Below, piece by piece: positions 1-8,053 of a stretch of DNA of 9,750 nucleotides. Location: positions 1-9,750 of the forward strand of contig JASLCA010000085.1 in NCBI GenBank assembly GCA_030146225.1, written 5' to 3'. Position 1 is the stretch's first letter; the number at the start of each line of letters is the position of its first letter. A model generated the notes under the pieces. It was not told the origin of the DNA. It saw only the letters and a program-made list of their open reading frames with translations, and searched no databases. Made by a program: the position numbers and the translations under genes. The DNA is from Sphingobacterium sp. Its GTDB lineage: Bacteria > Bacteroidota > Bacteroidia > Sphingobacteriales > Sphingobacteriaceae.

Positions 1-3000
1 GATTTAGATCAATTGTCATACGATTTACGTCACCAAGCAGCTAATGAAACTTCTCAACAACGTAAAAATGAAGCTTTAAAGCGTCTACACGTCGTAGAAG
101 CTTTCCGTGGTTCTAGAGATCGTATTGAGAATAGACCAGAATGGATGATTGTGAAAATTGTTCCAATTATACCTCCTGAGTTGCGCCCATTAGTGCCTTT
201 AGATGGTGGTCGTTTTGCGACTTCGGATTTGAATGATTTATACCGTCGTGTGATTATCCGTAACAACCGTCTTAAGCGTTTAATTGAAATTAAAGCACCT
301 GAGGTAATCTTGCGTAACGAAAAACGTATGCTTCAAGAAGCGGTTGACTCCTTGTTTGACAACTCACGTAAAGTGAATGCTGTTAAGACTGAAGGTAACC
401 GTGCATTGAAATCCTTATCTGATATTTTAAAAGGTAAACAAGGTCGTTTCCGTCAAAACTTATTGGGTAAGCGTGTGGATTATTCTGCTCGTTCGGTAAT
501 TGTTGTAGGTCCACACTTGAAATTACACGAATGTGGTCTACCTAAAGATATGGCTGCAGAGCTTTACAAACCGTTTATCATTCGTAAGATGATTGAGCGT
601 GGTATTGTAAAAACTGTAAAATCAGCTAAGAAAATCGTAGATCGTAAGGATCCGGTTGTATGGGATATCCTAGAGAATATCTTGAAGGGACACCCTGTAC
701 TCTTAAACCGTGCGCCTACGTTACACAGATTGGGTATCCAGGCTTTCCAACCTACCTTAGTAGAGGGTAAAGCGATCCAGTTACACCCATTAGTGTGTAC
801 AGCGTTCAACGCCGATTTTGATGGTGACCAGATGGCGGTTCACTTACCTTTAGGTAATGCTGCAATCTTGGAAGCTCAAATCTTAATGTTGGCTTCGCAC
901 AACATCCTTAACCCTGCCAATGGTTCGCCAGTAACAGTTCCATCTCAGGATATGGTTTTGGGTCTTTACTATATTACTAAAGGCCGTAAATCTGCTCCTG
1001 ATCATGTGGTTAGAGGTGAAGACATGATATTTTATTCCGCTGAAGAGGTAATTATTGCCTTGAATGAGGATCAAATTGATATGCATGCGCACGTCAAGGT
1101 TAAGGTTGACAACAAAAACAAAGAAGGTCAAATCGTAAATACGATTATAGATACTACCGTTGGACGCGTTATCTTCAACCAGATTGTTCCGGTTGAGATG
1201 GGCTTTATCAACGAGTTGTTGACTAAAAAATCTTTACGTAATGTTATTGGAGAGATTGTGAAGAATACGGGTATGGCTCGTGCTGCACAGTTCTTGGATG
1301 ACATGAAAGAGTTAGGATTCCAAACAGCCTTTAAAGGTGGTTTGTCGTTTAACTTGCAAGATTTAAATATTCCTGCTGCTAAGGCTGAACTAATTGCACA
1401 AGCAACTAGCGAAGTTGAAGATGTTATGGGTAACTATAACATGGGTTTCATTACCAACAACGAACGTTACAACCAGATTATTGATATTTGGACGCGTATC
1501 AACAACAAGTTGACCTCGCACGTAATGGACATTTTGTCTAATGACAACCAAGGTTTCAACTCCGTATATATGATGTTGGACTCTGGAGCCCGTGGTTCCA
1601 AAGAGCAAATTCGTCAGTTATGTGGTATGCGGGGTCTGATGGCTAAGCCTCAGAAATCAGGTAACTCAGGTGGTGAGATTATCGAAAACCCGATTTTGTC
1701 TAACTTTAAAGAAGGACTATCGGTACTCGAATACTTTATCTCTACTCACGGTGCGCGTAAAGGTCTTGCCGATACAGCCCTTAAAACTGCCGATGCGGGT
1801 TACTTAACACGTCGTCTACATGACGTTGCTCAGGATATGATTGTTGTAGAACAAGACTGTAATGGTCTGCGTGGTATCTACAAGTCTACATTGAAAGAGA
1901 ACGATGATGTGATCGAACCATTATACGACCGTATCTTAGGACGTACACCGCTTGACGATGTATACCATCCTGAGACAGGGGAGTTGATTGTTGCAGCAAA
2001 CAATGATATCTCTGAAGAGATTGCAACCGCAATCGAAGAAGCAGGTATTGAAGGCCTAGACATTCGTTCGGTATTGACATGTGAGTCTAAGCGTGGAGTT
2101 TGTGCTTCCTGTTATGGACGTAACTTAGCTTCAGGTAAGCGTGTTCAATTGGGTGAAGCTGTAGGTGTAATTGCAGCCCAGTCTGTTGGTGAGCCAGGTA
2201 CACAGTTAACACTTCGTACGTTCCACGTCGGTGGTACGGCATCGAATATTGCTGCTGACTCTACGATTATTGCTAAGTATGAAGGTAAGATTGAATTTGA
2301 GAACGTACGTACAGTAGCCAAAGAAGGTGAAAACGGACCATACCAAGTTGTAATCGGTCGTTCAGGCGAGCTTCGTATCGTAAATGCTGATAAAAAAGTA
2401 CTTTATACACAGGTTATCCCTTACGGTGCTAACTTGTTCGTAAACGAAGGAGACCAAGTCGAAAAAGGTAAAATCCTTGTTGATTGGGATCCATATAACG
2501 CGGTAATTATTTCTGAGTTTCCAGGTAAGATTGAATTTGAGGCTATTATCGAAGGTGTTACCTTCCGTGATGAATCCGATGAGCAGACTGGTCACAAGGA
2601 GAAAGTTATTATTGAGACTCGTGATAAAACCAAGAACCCGGTTATCAAGATTGCTGATTTAGCAGGAGATGCCTTACGTTCATACAACATTCCAGTAGGT
2701 GCTCACGTTTCAGTTCAAGATGGACAGAAAATCAAAGAGGGTACTATCTTAGCGAAGATTCCTCGTGCAACGGGTAAAACGCGCGATATTACGGGTGGTC
2801 TTCCACGTGTAACGGAGTTGTTTGAAGCGCGTAATCCTTCTAACCCAGCTGTTGTAACAGAGATCGATGGTATCGTTACTTTGGGTGGTGTGAAACGTGG
2901 TAATCGTGAGATTTCTATTGAGTCTAGAGATGGACAAATTAAGAAATACTTAGTACCATTGTCTAAACACATCTTGGTACAGGATAATGACTTTGTGAAA

Positions 3001-3672
3001 GCCGGTATGCCATTGTCAGATGGTTCGATTTCACCTGGTGATATCCTATCTATCAAAGGTCCAGCAGCGGTTCAAGAGTATATCGTAAATGGTATTCAAG
3101 AGGTTTACCGCTTACAAGGGGTAAAAATCAACGATAAGCACTTTGAAACCATCGTTCACCAGATGATGCAGAAAGTGAATATCGAGGATCCAGGAGATAC
3201 CCGTTTCTTAGAAAAAGAAGCTGTAAACAAATGGGATTTCATGCAAGAAAACAACTCACTATTCGACAAGAAGGTGATTGTAGATGCAGGTGATTCTGAG
3301 ACTTTACGCCCAGGACAGATTGTAACTTTACGTAAACTACGCGAAGAAAACTCTATCCTAAGACGTCAAGATCAAAAAACTGTAGAGGTTCGGGATGCTA
3401 TTTCAGCGACTTCAAGTCCGTTGTTACAAGGTATTACCAGAGCATCTTTGGGTACGAAATCGTTTATCTCTGCTGCTTCCTTCCAGGAAACAACTAAAGT
3501 ATTAAACGAAGCTGCAATTGCTGGTAAGCGTGATGGCTTATTAGGATTGAAAGAAAACGTAATTGTGGGTCACTTGATTCCTTCAGGTACTGGCTTACGT
3601 GACTATGGAAATATTATTGTAGGTTCTCGTGAAGAGTATGATCAATTGTTAGCTTCGAAAGAAGAAGATTAA
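1..3672 (+). CDS. rpoC: DNA-directed RNA polymerase subunit beta' (5'-truncated by window edge)
   Basis: This is the catalytic beta' subunit of RNA polymerase, which forms the active-site cleft with beta in the cytoplasm. The frame is open from base 1, so the gene begins left of the window; 1223 residues are present. Bacteroidota beta' is usually about 1,420-1,430 residues, so roughly the first 200, including the N-terminal zinc ribbon, are missing. The TTG at 13 is an internal codon, not a start. Numbering from the edge, the Mg2+-binding loop NADFDGDQMAVH has its DFDGD at residues 272-276. The second zinc site shows all four cysteines (C620, C694, C701, C704), and the bridge-helix/trigger-loop stretch GEPGTQLTLRTFHVGG sits at about 730-745. 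The C-terminus ends normally at TAA 3670-3672, followed by a hairpin terminator. The frame is intact and nothing suggests an unusual enzyme. Identification is near certain. Confidence 0.98.
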   Translation, partial: DLDQLSYDLRHQAANETSQQRKNEALKRLHVVEAFRGSRDRIENRPEWMIVKIVPIIPPELRPLVPLDGGRFATSDLNDLYRRVIIRNNRLKRLIEIKAPEVILRNEKRMLQEAVDSLFDNSRKVNAVKTEGNRALKSLSDILKGKQGRFRQNLLGKRVDYSARSVIVVGPHLKLHECGLPKDMAAELYKPFIIRKMIERGIVKTVKSAKKIVDRKDPVVWDILENILKGHPVLLNRAPTLHRLGIQAFQPTLVEGKAIQLHPLVCTAFNADFDGDQMAVHLPLGNAAILEAQILMLASHNILNPANGSPVTVPSQDMVLGLYYITKGRKSAPDHVVRGEDMIFYSAEEVIIALNEDQIDMHAHVKVKVDNKNKEGQIVNTIIDTTVGRVIFNQIVPVEMGFINELLTKKSLRNVIGEIVKNTGMARAAQFLDDMKELGFQTAFKGGLSFNLQDLNIPAAKAELIAQATSEVEDVMGNYNMGFITNNERYNQIIDIWTRINNKLTSHVMDILSNDNQGFNSVYMMLDSGARGSKEQIRQLCGMRGLMAKPQKSGNSGGEIIENPILSNFKEGLSVLEYFISTHGARKGLADTALKTADAGYLTRRLHDVAQDMIVVEQDCNGLRGIYKSTLKENDDVIEPLYDRILGRTPLDDVYHPETGELIVAANNDISEEIATAIEEAGIEGLDIRSVLTCESKRGVCASCYGRNLASGKRVQLGEAVGVIAAQSVGEPGTQLTLRTFHVGGTASNIAADSTIIAKYEGKIEFENVRTVAKEGENGPYQVVIGRSGELRIVNADKKVLYTQVIPYGANLFVNEGDQVEKGKILVDWDPYNAVIISEFPGKIEFEAIIEGVTFRDESDEQTGHKEKVIIETRDKTKNPVIKIADLAGDALRSYNIPVGAHVSVQDGQKIKEGTILAKIPRATGKTRDITGGLPRVTELFEARNPSNPAVVTEIDGIVTLGGVKRGNREISIESRDGQIKKYLVPLSKHILVQDNDFVKAGMPLSDGSISPGDILSIKGPAAVQEYIVNGIQEVYRLQGVKINDKHFETIVHQMMQKVNIEDPGDTRFLEKEAVNKWDFMQENNSLFDKKVIVDAGDSETLRPGQIVTLRKLREENSILRRQDQKTVEVRDAISATSSPLLQGITRASLGTKSFISAASFQETTKVLNEAAIAGKRDGLLGLKENVIVGHLIPSGTGLRDYGNIIVGSREEYDQLLASKEED

Positions 3673-3693
3673 TTAGTTCTAATCTCCCATATC

Positions 3694-3729
3694 AAAACAG
3701 GGTAGTGAAATTCACTACCCTGTTTTTTT
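3694..3729. terminator. Hairpin terminator between convergent rpoC and the aldolase gene
   Basis: A perfect 14-bp inverted repeat (3694-3707 with 3713-3726) encloses a 5-nt loop, AAATT. On the plus strand a run of seven T follows at 3723-3729, giving an intrinsic terminator for rpoC 21 nt after its stop. Read on the minus strand the stem ends in a shorter run of four T (3697-3694), so it may also stop transcription from the aldolase operon. The T run overlaps the aldolase stop codon (3728-3730), so one element fills almost the whole 55-nt convergent gap. Confidence 0.9.
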
Positions 3730-4363
3730 ATGTCCAAGAAATAAGTTGTTGACAGCGCTTGGCCAGCCAGTCTTGATCGGGGCTGTCCAAAGGCTCCTGA
3801 AATAATTTAGAGCCAAGCCCAATAGCAAATACCCCAGCATCTCGCCATTCCCTAACATTCGACTCCTCAATAGTCACCCCGCCAGTAGGCATAAATAGGG
3901 TATTGGGGAAGAGCGGCTTAATAGCTTTTAGAAAGCCAACTCCAAGGCTATCCCCAGGAAACAACTTAACCAAGGGCGCATCTAGGCTTTCGGCTAATGC
4001 GATTTCGGTAGGGGTCATACAGCCAGGAATCCATAGAATACCTTTGGCAAGCGTGACTTGCGCAATTGCAGGTACAATAATAGGACTCACAATAAACTCA
4101 GCACCCAGATCAATATACTGCTGCGCTAGCTCAACGGTCTTAATGGTGCCAATGCCCAAGCTCAGATCCGGAAGATGTTCCTTCTTGTAAGCCAATAATG
4201 CTTTGAAATTAACGAGCGCATTGCTGCCCCGATGAACAAATTCAAATACGCGTATCCCACCAGCGTAGCTGGCTTTAAGAACGGCTATACACTTCGCTAG
4301 GTCATCCGCATAAAATACGGGGATGACTGGATAGCGCTCAATTTGTTTTAGTAGTTTTTGCAT
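3728..4363 (-). CDS. eda: KDPG/KHG aldolase (2-dehydro-3-deoxy-phosphogluconate aldolase)
   Basis: This 211-residue cytoplasmic class I aldolase cleaves 2-keto-3-deoxy-6-phosphogluconate to pyruvate and glyceraldehyde 3-phosphate; the family often also cleaves 4-hydroxy-2-oxoglutarate. The length is normal and the protein is a single TIM-barrel domain. Visible hallmarks are E41 in RVFEFVHRG (general acid/base glutamate of Eda), R45 just after it, T73 in GIGTI, P94 in VSPI, the PGCMTPTE strand at 113-120, the Schiff-base lysine K133 in VKLFPGD, and the phosphate-binding PTGG at 159-162. The ATG at 4361-4363 lies one base after the kinase stop codon, so translation is probably coupled to the upstream kinase gene, whose last codons supply a purine-rich stretch (GGAAAAATA) before the start. 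It is the last step of the pathway encoded here. The EFVHRG variant, in place of the EVTLRT of E. coli, is typical of Bacteroidota homologues as I remember them. Confidence 0.93.
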   Translation of the reverse strand: MQKLLKQIERYPVIPVFYADDLAKCIAVLKASYAGGIRVFEFVHRGSNALVNFKALLAYKKEHLPDLSLGIGTIKTVELAQQYIDLGAEFIVSPIIVPAIAQVTLAKGILWIPGCMTPTEIALAESLDAPLVKLFPGDSLGVGFLKAIKPLFPNTLFMPTGGVTIEESNVREWRDAGVFAIGLGSKLFQEPLDSPDQDWLAKRCQQLISWT

Positions 4364-4364
4364 C

Positions 4365-5357
4365 TTATTTTATTTTTCCATTGCCAAAGTCTCCTCGAAC
4401 AAATAACTTTTGAAAACCGGCACCTGTGGCCGTGTCTATAATCTCTTGTGGGGACAAATTCCGAACTAAGGCATGAATAAAGCCCGCCATAAAGGCGTCC
4501 CCACTTCCAATTCGGTCTAGCAGCTGATTGGTCTCGAATGTCTCCGAATGCAGATCTTGTCCCGGACAATGGTAGGTGCCATAGAAAAGATTATGCTGTG
4601 GATTATCCATAAAACGAAAGGTGTAAGCGAGGTGTTTACAGTTTGGATATGCCTTAAATATTTCCTGAGCCGAGTTTGCGGCGGCCTGCAAGTAATTCTC
4701 CTTGCTTGTATAGCGATCCAGATTCGCATCGAGGCCTATCCCAAGCATCTTGTTGGCAGCCCAGATATTCCCCATAATTACCGTACAGTATTGAACAAGT
4801 TTAGGCATCACCTCAATAGGCTCCTTGCCATACTGCCAAAGCTTATTTCTATAATTTAAATCTACCGAAATGGGAATATTTCGGTCATGTGCAGCCTGAA
4901 GAAGAGCTTCCATCAGGTTTGCCATATCTTGATTTAACGCAGGGCTGAGGGCAGTCCAATGAAGCCAACTAACCCCCTCAAGGATTTCTGCAAGTGGCAG
5001 CTCACTTATTTTGAGCTGACTAAAGCTAGAATATTTACGATCGTATATCACCTCCCCCTTAGTTAAGCCATCTGCTGAAAGTAAGAGGTAGCTTCCTATG
5101 CGGTCTCCGGTAAAGATAATCTTACGGGTATCCACCTTGTGCTGTTGCAATACATGAATAACCCCAGTTGACAATGCATTTTCAGGCATCGCCGTCATGT
5201 AGGCAACTGAGTTGCCCATTAATGCAAGTGAGGCCGCTACATTAGCTTCTGAGCCCCCAGGAAATATTTCTAAAAGATTGCTGTCGGAGCCAAAGAAACT
5301 TAAACCTTGACTTTGCTGTCGAATAAGGATTTCTCCAAAAGAAAGTATCTGCTGCAT
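4365..5357 (-). CDS. kdgK: 2-keto-3-deoxygluconate kinase, PfkB/ribokinase family
   Basis: This 330-residue sugar kinase probably phosphorylates 2-keto-3-deoxygluconate to KDPG with ATP, feeding the adjacent aldolase. PfkB signature 1 is seen as PGGSEANVAASLALMG (residues 33-48). Signature 2 is DRIGSGDAFMAG (281-292), with D287 as the catalytic base and GSG as the anion hole. KDG-kinase-like substrate positions are also visible: the YDRKYS segment at 105-110 (aromatic and arginine residues that contact the keto-acid in characterised KDG kinases) and DLNYR at 166-170. The Arg after D281, where many PfkB enzymes have T/P/S/V, recurs in KDG kinases. The ATG at 5355-5357 gives a standard N-terminus (QILSFGEILIR). 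The gene is first in a two-gene minus-strand operon, divergent from the dehydrogenase gene across the operator region. Other PfkB kinases such as fructokinase look alike, but the context strongly favours KDG. Confidence 0.88.
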   Translation of the reverse strand: MQQILSFGEILIRQQSQGLSFFGSDSNLLEIFPGGSEANVAASLALMGNSVAYMTAMPENALSTGVIHVLQQHKVDTRKIIFTGDRIGSYLLLSADGLTKGEVIYDRKYSSFSQLKISELPLAEILEGVSWLHWTALSPALNQDMANLMEALLQAAHDRNIPISVDLNYRNKLWQYGKEPIEVMPKLVQYCTVIMGNIWAANKMLGIGLDANLDRYTSKENYLQAAANSAQEIFKAYPNCKHLAYTFRFMDNPQHNLFYGTYHCPGQDLHSETFETNQLLDRIGSGDAFMAGFIHALVRNLSPQEIIDTATGAGFQKLFVRGDFGNGKIK

Positions 5358-5510
5358 ATACTAATGTAGGTTTATTTTGTTCAAGTTACTAGTTTTTAAG
5401 GTGGGGCTTTGGGACGATCTACGAAAACGTTATCGTTAAATAAAACGGCCTTAGGCATCGATAAGGAAATAAAATAGGTATAATTGAATAGACTAAACCA
5501 TATAGTTAAT
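5358..5510. promoter_or_regulatory. Divergent control region between kdgK-eda and the SDR-uxuA operon
   Basis: These 153 bp separate the two divergent start codons and must hold both promoters. For the plus strand, TATAATTG at 5479-5486 fits the Bacteroidota -7 consensus TAnnTTTG at five of six defined positions and would start transcription shortly before the ATG at 5511; no good TTG -33 partner is seen at the usual distance, so this is weak. For the minus strand I find only a poor -7 candidate (GTAACTTG, 5382-5389). A LacI-type palindrome lies inside at 5421-5436. No Shine-Dalgarno site precedes either start, as is common in this phylum. Confidence 0.6.
5421..5436. promoter_or_regulatory. 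LacI-family operator candidate
   Basis: The 16-bp sequence ACGAAAACGTTATCGT is an imperfect palindrome: 7 of 8 half-site positions are symmetric around a central CG, within a perfect AACGTT core. A CG-centred even palindrome of this size is the usual form of LacI-family operators. It sits midway between the divergent kdgK and SDR start codons, and a LacI-family gene lies at the right end of the same cluster. A related site is found at 7703-7718. The regulator-site pairing is inferred. Confidence 0.6.
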
Positions 5511-6332
5511 ATGAAAATTTTAGAACGGTTCTCCTTAAAAGGAAAAGTCATTGTGATTACCGGCGGTACAGGCGTTTTAGGCAAGTCCTTTGTAAAGGCA
5601 TTGGCTGAGGCGGAAGCACGCATCTGTATAATTGGCCGGAATGCGGAAAAATGTAGTGTGGCAGTGCAGCAAGCCCAGGAATTGGGAGCTGATGCGGACT
5701 ATGTGCTTGCGGATGTAATGGATGAAGCATCTATGCGAGCAGCCAAAGCGCTTATTTTGGAAAAGTTTAGTACAATTGATGGCTTGGTCAATGCTGCTGG
5801 GGGAAATATCCCAGGTGCAACCATCGGCCCAGATCAGGACTTATTTGACAACAAGATAGGCGATACCATAAAAGCCATAGAGTTAAATCTAAATGGGACT
5901 ATAGTGCCTACAATGGTGCTTGGAGAAGTAATTGCGAAGAATGGGGCGGGCTCCATCGTTAATATTAGCTCATTAACTGCCAACCGTCCTTTTACGCGGG
6001 TGTTAGGCTATACCGTAGCCAAGCATGGGATAGATGGATTTACCAAATGGATGGCTACTGAACTGGCCTTACGGTATTCCAATAAAATTCGTGTTAATGC
6101 GATTGCGCCTGGGGTATTCTTAACTGCGCAGAATAAAAACCTACTCACACAAGCCGACGGCAGCTACACGGATCGCGCACAGCGCATCGTGGATGTAACG
6201 CCCTTTGCGCGTATGGGAGACCCTGAGGAGTTAGCTGGTGCCTTAATCTATTTATTGAGTGATGCATCCAGCTTTGTAACGGGCGAGACAATTTTTGTAG
6301 ATGGTGGGTTTAATGCTTGGAGCGGCGTATAA
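5511..6332 (+). CDS. D-mannonate oxidoreductase (fructuronate reductase), SDR family
   Basis: This 273-residue short-chain dehydrogenase/reductase very likely interconverts D-fructuronate and D-mannonate. It is a Rossmann-fold cytoplasmic enzyme of normal length. The nucleotide-binding TGGTGVLG is at residues 17-24, NAAG at 94-97, N127 in ELNLNG, the catalytic serine S154, and the YxxxK pair Y167/K171; APG at 199-201 follows, and the C-terminus has the usual VTGETIFVDGG. Strand beta-2 ends in IIGRN with no acidic residue and an Arg at 43, which suggests NADP(H), although prediction from this position is imperfect. The ATG at 5511 is preferred to an in-frame TTG at 5484, because it starts just before the standard ERFSLKGKVIVITGG opening. 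The stop codon overlaps the uxuA start (TAATG). It is unrelated to the long-chain UxuB of E. coli, so I give no symbol. Position next to uxuA drives the substrate call; the fold alone could fit many sugar-alcohol dehydrogenases. Confidence 0.85.
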   Translation: MKILERFSLKGKVIVITGGTGVLGKSFVKALAEAEARICIIGRNAEKCSVAVQQAQELGADADYVLADVMDEASMRAAKALILEKFSTIDGLVNAAGGNIPGATIGPDQDLFDNKIGDTIKAIELNLNGTIVPTMVLGEVIAKNGAGSIVNISSLTANRPFTRVLGYTVAKHGIDGFTKWMATELALRYSNKIRVNAIAPGVFLTAQNKNLLTQADGSYTDRAQRIVDVTPFARMGDPEELAGALIYLLSDASSFVTGETIFVDGGFNAWSGV

Positions 6333-7504
6333 TGAAAGCGAAATATTTAGAACAAGGATGGCGTTGGTACGGTCCTCAGGATAGCGTATCATTGGCCGAT
6401 GTGCGGCAAGCAGGAGCAACTGCCATAGTAAGTGCATTGCATCATATTAAACATGGTGAAGTATGGCCTATGGCGGATATTCTTGACCGCAAGCAGCTTA
6501 TTACAGATGCTGGCTTAAGCTGGTCCGTTGTGGAAAGCGTGCCTGTGCATGAAGCGATAAAGACGGGGAGTGAAGGAGCTGAACATTATTTGGAAAATTA
6601 TAGGCAAACTTTACGCAATCTGGCTCAGGCTGGCATAAAGACTATCTGTTATAATTTTATGCCAGTCTTAGATTGGACGCGGACGCAGCTTGACTTAGAG
6701 ATGGCGGATGGATCAAAAGCCTTAAACTTTGATTGGGTAGATTTAGCAATCTTTGATTTATATATCCTAAAACGTCCTGAGGCTGAAGCAGGGTATAAGC
6801 CTGCAATTGTTGAACAGGCGCGGATCAAGTTTACGCAGTATACCCAAGCAGATTGTGCCCTCTTGCAAAAGAATATCCTAATGGGGATTCCAGGTGAGTC
6901 AGATGCTTCCTTAGCAGATTTAAGAGACAGCATTGCGGTCTATCAAAAGATAGGTGCAGCAGGTCTTCGTGACAACTTACGGCACTTCCTGTCCTCGATA
7001 GCTACAGTATGCGAGGAGGAGGGAATAAAGATGGCTATACACCCTGATGATCCACCCTATCCGATCTTAGGGCTGCCTCGAATCGTGAGCAACCTAGAAG
7101 ATCTGCAATATATTATGGCTAGTGTGGACAAGACTTTTAATGGCGTATGTTTCTGTACAGGTTCCTTAGGAGCCGGGCCGAGTAATAATGTGCCAGCGAT
7201 GTTTAGCGCACTGAAGAATCGTGTCTATTTTGCTCACTTGCGGAATGTTAAGCGTGATATTATGGGCAATTTTTATGAGGCAGACCACTTGGTAGGAGAG
7301 GTAGATATGTTTGCAGTTATGAAGGCCCTAGTACAAGAGAATCAGCTGCGTGAAACTGCAATCCCTTTCCGCCCTGATCATGGCCATCAGATGTTGGATG
7401 ATTTGCATAAAGATACCTTTCCAGGCTATTCAGCGATTGGTCGCCTACGGGGATTAGCAGAGCTGCGCGGTCTTGAGCTTGGCATTATTCGCTTGCAACA
7501 TTAA
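6332..7504 (+). CDS. uxuA: Mannonate dehydratase
   Basis: UxuA dehydrates D-mannonate to 2-keto-3-deoxygluconate in the cytoplasm, using a divalent metal (Mn2+ or Fe2+). The protein has 390 residues, matching the family (about 390-400). The N-terminal QGWRWYGPQDSVSLADVRQ and the segment ATAIVSALHHIKHGEVW (29-45) are strongly typical. Likely metal ligands, by analogy with characterised UxuA structures, are H237 in AIHPDDPP, C275 in FCTGSLG, H302 in FAHLRNV and D349 in FRPDHGHQ; all are intact. The ATG at 6332 is chosen over an upstream in-frame ATG at 6317 because it forms TAATG with the SDR stop and gives the usual short N-terminus, so translation is probably coupled. It is the second and last gene of its operon, followed by a hairpin terminator. 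The last bases, including the stop, belong to a 22-bp direct repeat. Confidence 0.96.
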   Translation: MKAKYLEQGWRWYGPQDSVSLADVRQAGATAIVSALHHIKHGEVWPMADILDRKQLITDAGLSWSVVESVPVHEAIKTGSEGAEHYLENYRQTLRNLAQAGIKTICYNFMPVLDWTRTQLDLEMADGSKALNFDWVDLAIFDLYILKRPEAEAGYKPAIVEQARIKFTQYTQADCALLQKNILMGIPGESDASLADLRDSIAVYQKIGAAGLRDNLRHFLSSIATVCEEEGIKMAIHPDDPPYPILGLPRIVSNLEDLQYIMASVDKTFNGVCFCTGSLGAGPSNNVPAMFSALKNRVYFAHLRNVKRDIMGNFYEADHLVGEVDMFAVMKALVQENQLRETAIPFRPDHGHQMLDDLHKDTFPGYSAIGRLRGLAELRGLELGIIRLQH

Positions 7505-7564
7505 TCCATAAAAATGCTGTCTTTTGGCTTTGCCTTCGGCTGCATTAATCCATAAAAAAGCTGT
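7499..7564 (+). repeat. Imperfect 22-bp direct repeat at the uxuA 3' end
   Basis: The stretch 7499-7520, starting CATTAATCCATAAAAA and ending GCTGT, recurs at 7543-7564 with one mismatch (T7515 versus A7559), a 44-bp offset. The first copy contains the uxuA stop codon and last histidine codon; the second leads into the left arm of the terminator. It looks like a local duplication of the gene end. Confidence 0.8.
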
Positions 7565-7595
7565 AGCTTAGTTTATAAGCTACAGCTTTTTTTTT
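7554..7595 (+). terminator. Intrinsic terminator of the SDR-uxuA operon
   Basis: A perfect 11-bp stem (GCTGTAGCTTA at 7560-7570 with 7576-7586) has a 5-nt loop, GTTTA, and is followed by nine T at 7587-7595. An A run before the stem extends the pairing with the T run and would allow some function in reverse. It lies 50 nt after the uxuA stop and isolates this operon from the transporter gene. Confidence 0.92.
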
Positions 7596-7702
7596 AAAAA
7601 TCACCCTCCTTAAAAGAATCCCCCATATTAAACCAACTGCAATACCTGCGCAGGCAAAAACCGCTTCCCCAAGCCAAGCCCTATTAGCTAACCGCTATTA
7701 TA

Positions 7703-7718
7703 ACTACATCGTTATCGT
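7703..7718. promoter_or_regulatory. Second operator-like site, related to 5421-5436
   Basis: ACTACATCGTTATCGT matches the operator candidate at 5421-5436 at 13 of 16 positions, including an identical nine-base right half CGTTATCGT. Its own symmetry is poorer (5 of 8 positions). It lies 362 bp before the transporter ATG, far for direct control unless the leader is long or the regulator loops DNA. Confidence 0.35.
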
Positions 7719-8053
7719 GGATTGCAGCCTTTGTTTTCTTCTTAATCCTAGCAAATAAGCTATTATTGAGTGGTTTATATGTCTAATCACGATCATTAAG
7801 CCCGCATAAGCTATCCGCAAAGAGGCTCTTTACATTACATCTGTAACCCTAAAATAAGCAAGATGAAAACATGCAAGTTTGTAAGTAATATACGGGAAAG
7901 CCCAGTTGTAATTTATTAGTTTCTAATCCAAGAGCTAATCCAACTCCTATACATAAGTCAACTTCTTATGTGCAAGAAAATTTTGAGCAGCAGCCATTAC
8001 CTGCTCCTGCCCAAGGAATCCTAAATCCCCTTTAGTATATCCATTAACCAATT

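Noticed and set aside
2715..3056. 113-codon minus-strand open frame inside rpoC
   Set aside because: It lies fully antisense to the conserved rpoC frame, resembles no protein family I recognise, and codon bias of a highly expressed gene readily produces such shadows. The other antisense frames in rpoC are rejected for the same reason.
4548..4859. 103-codon plus-strand open frame opposite the kinase gene
   Set aside because: It is antisense to a well-supported PfkB kinase with intact motifs, and its translation shows no recognisable domain or signal.
5484..5510. Upstream TTG start adding nine residues to the SDR
   Set aside because: The extra residues are not typical of the family. TTG is a rare start, and the TTG coincides with the -7 promoter candidate; ATG 5511 gives a normal N-terminus.
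6317..6331. Upstream in-frame ATG adding five residues to UxuA
   Set aside because: It would overlap the SDR gene by 16 nt and add MERRI. The ATG at 6332, forming TAATG with the SDR stop, is the usual coupled arrangement and fits family length.
7532..7540. GCCTTCGGC as a possible UUCG hairpin after uxuA
   Set aside because: The full-stem pairing leaves only a three-base loop, and a true UUCG loop would have a C-C mismatch below one pair. The strong terminator is the next hairpin downstream.
7864..7920. Small plus-strand open frame of 18 codons beginning ATGAAAACATGCAAG
   Set aside because: It is very short, has no ribosome site or recognisable peptide type, and ends at TAG 7918-7920. It is most likely chance.
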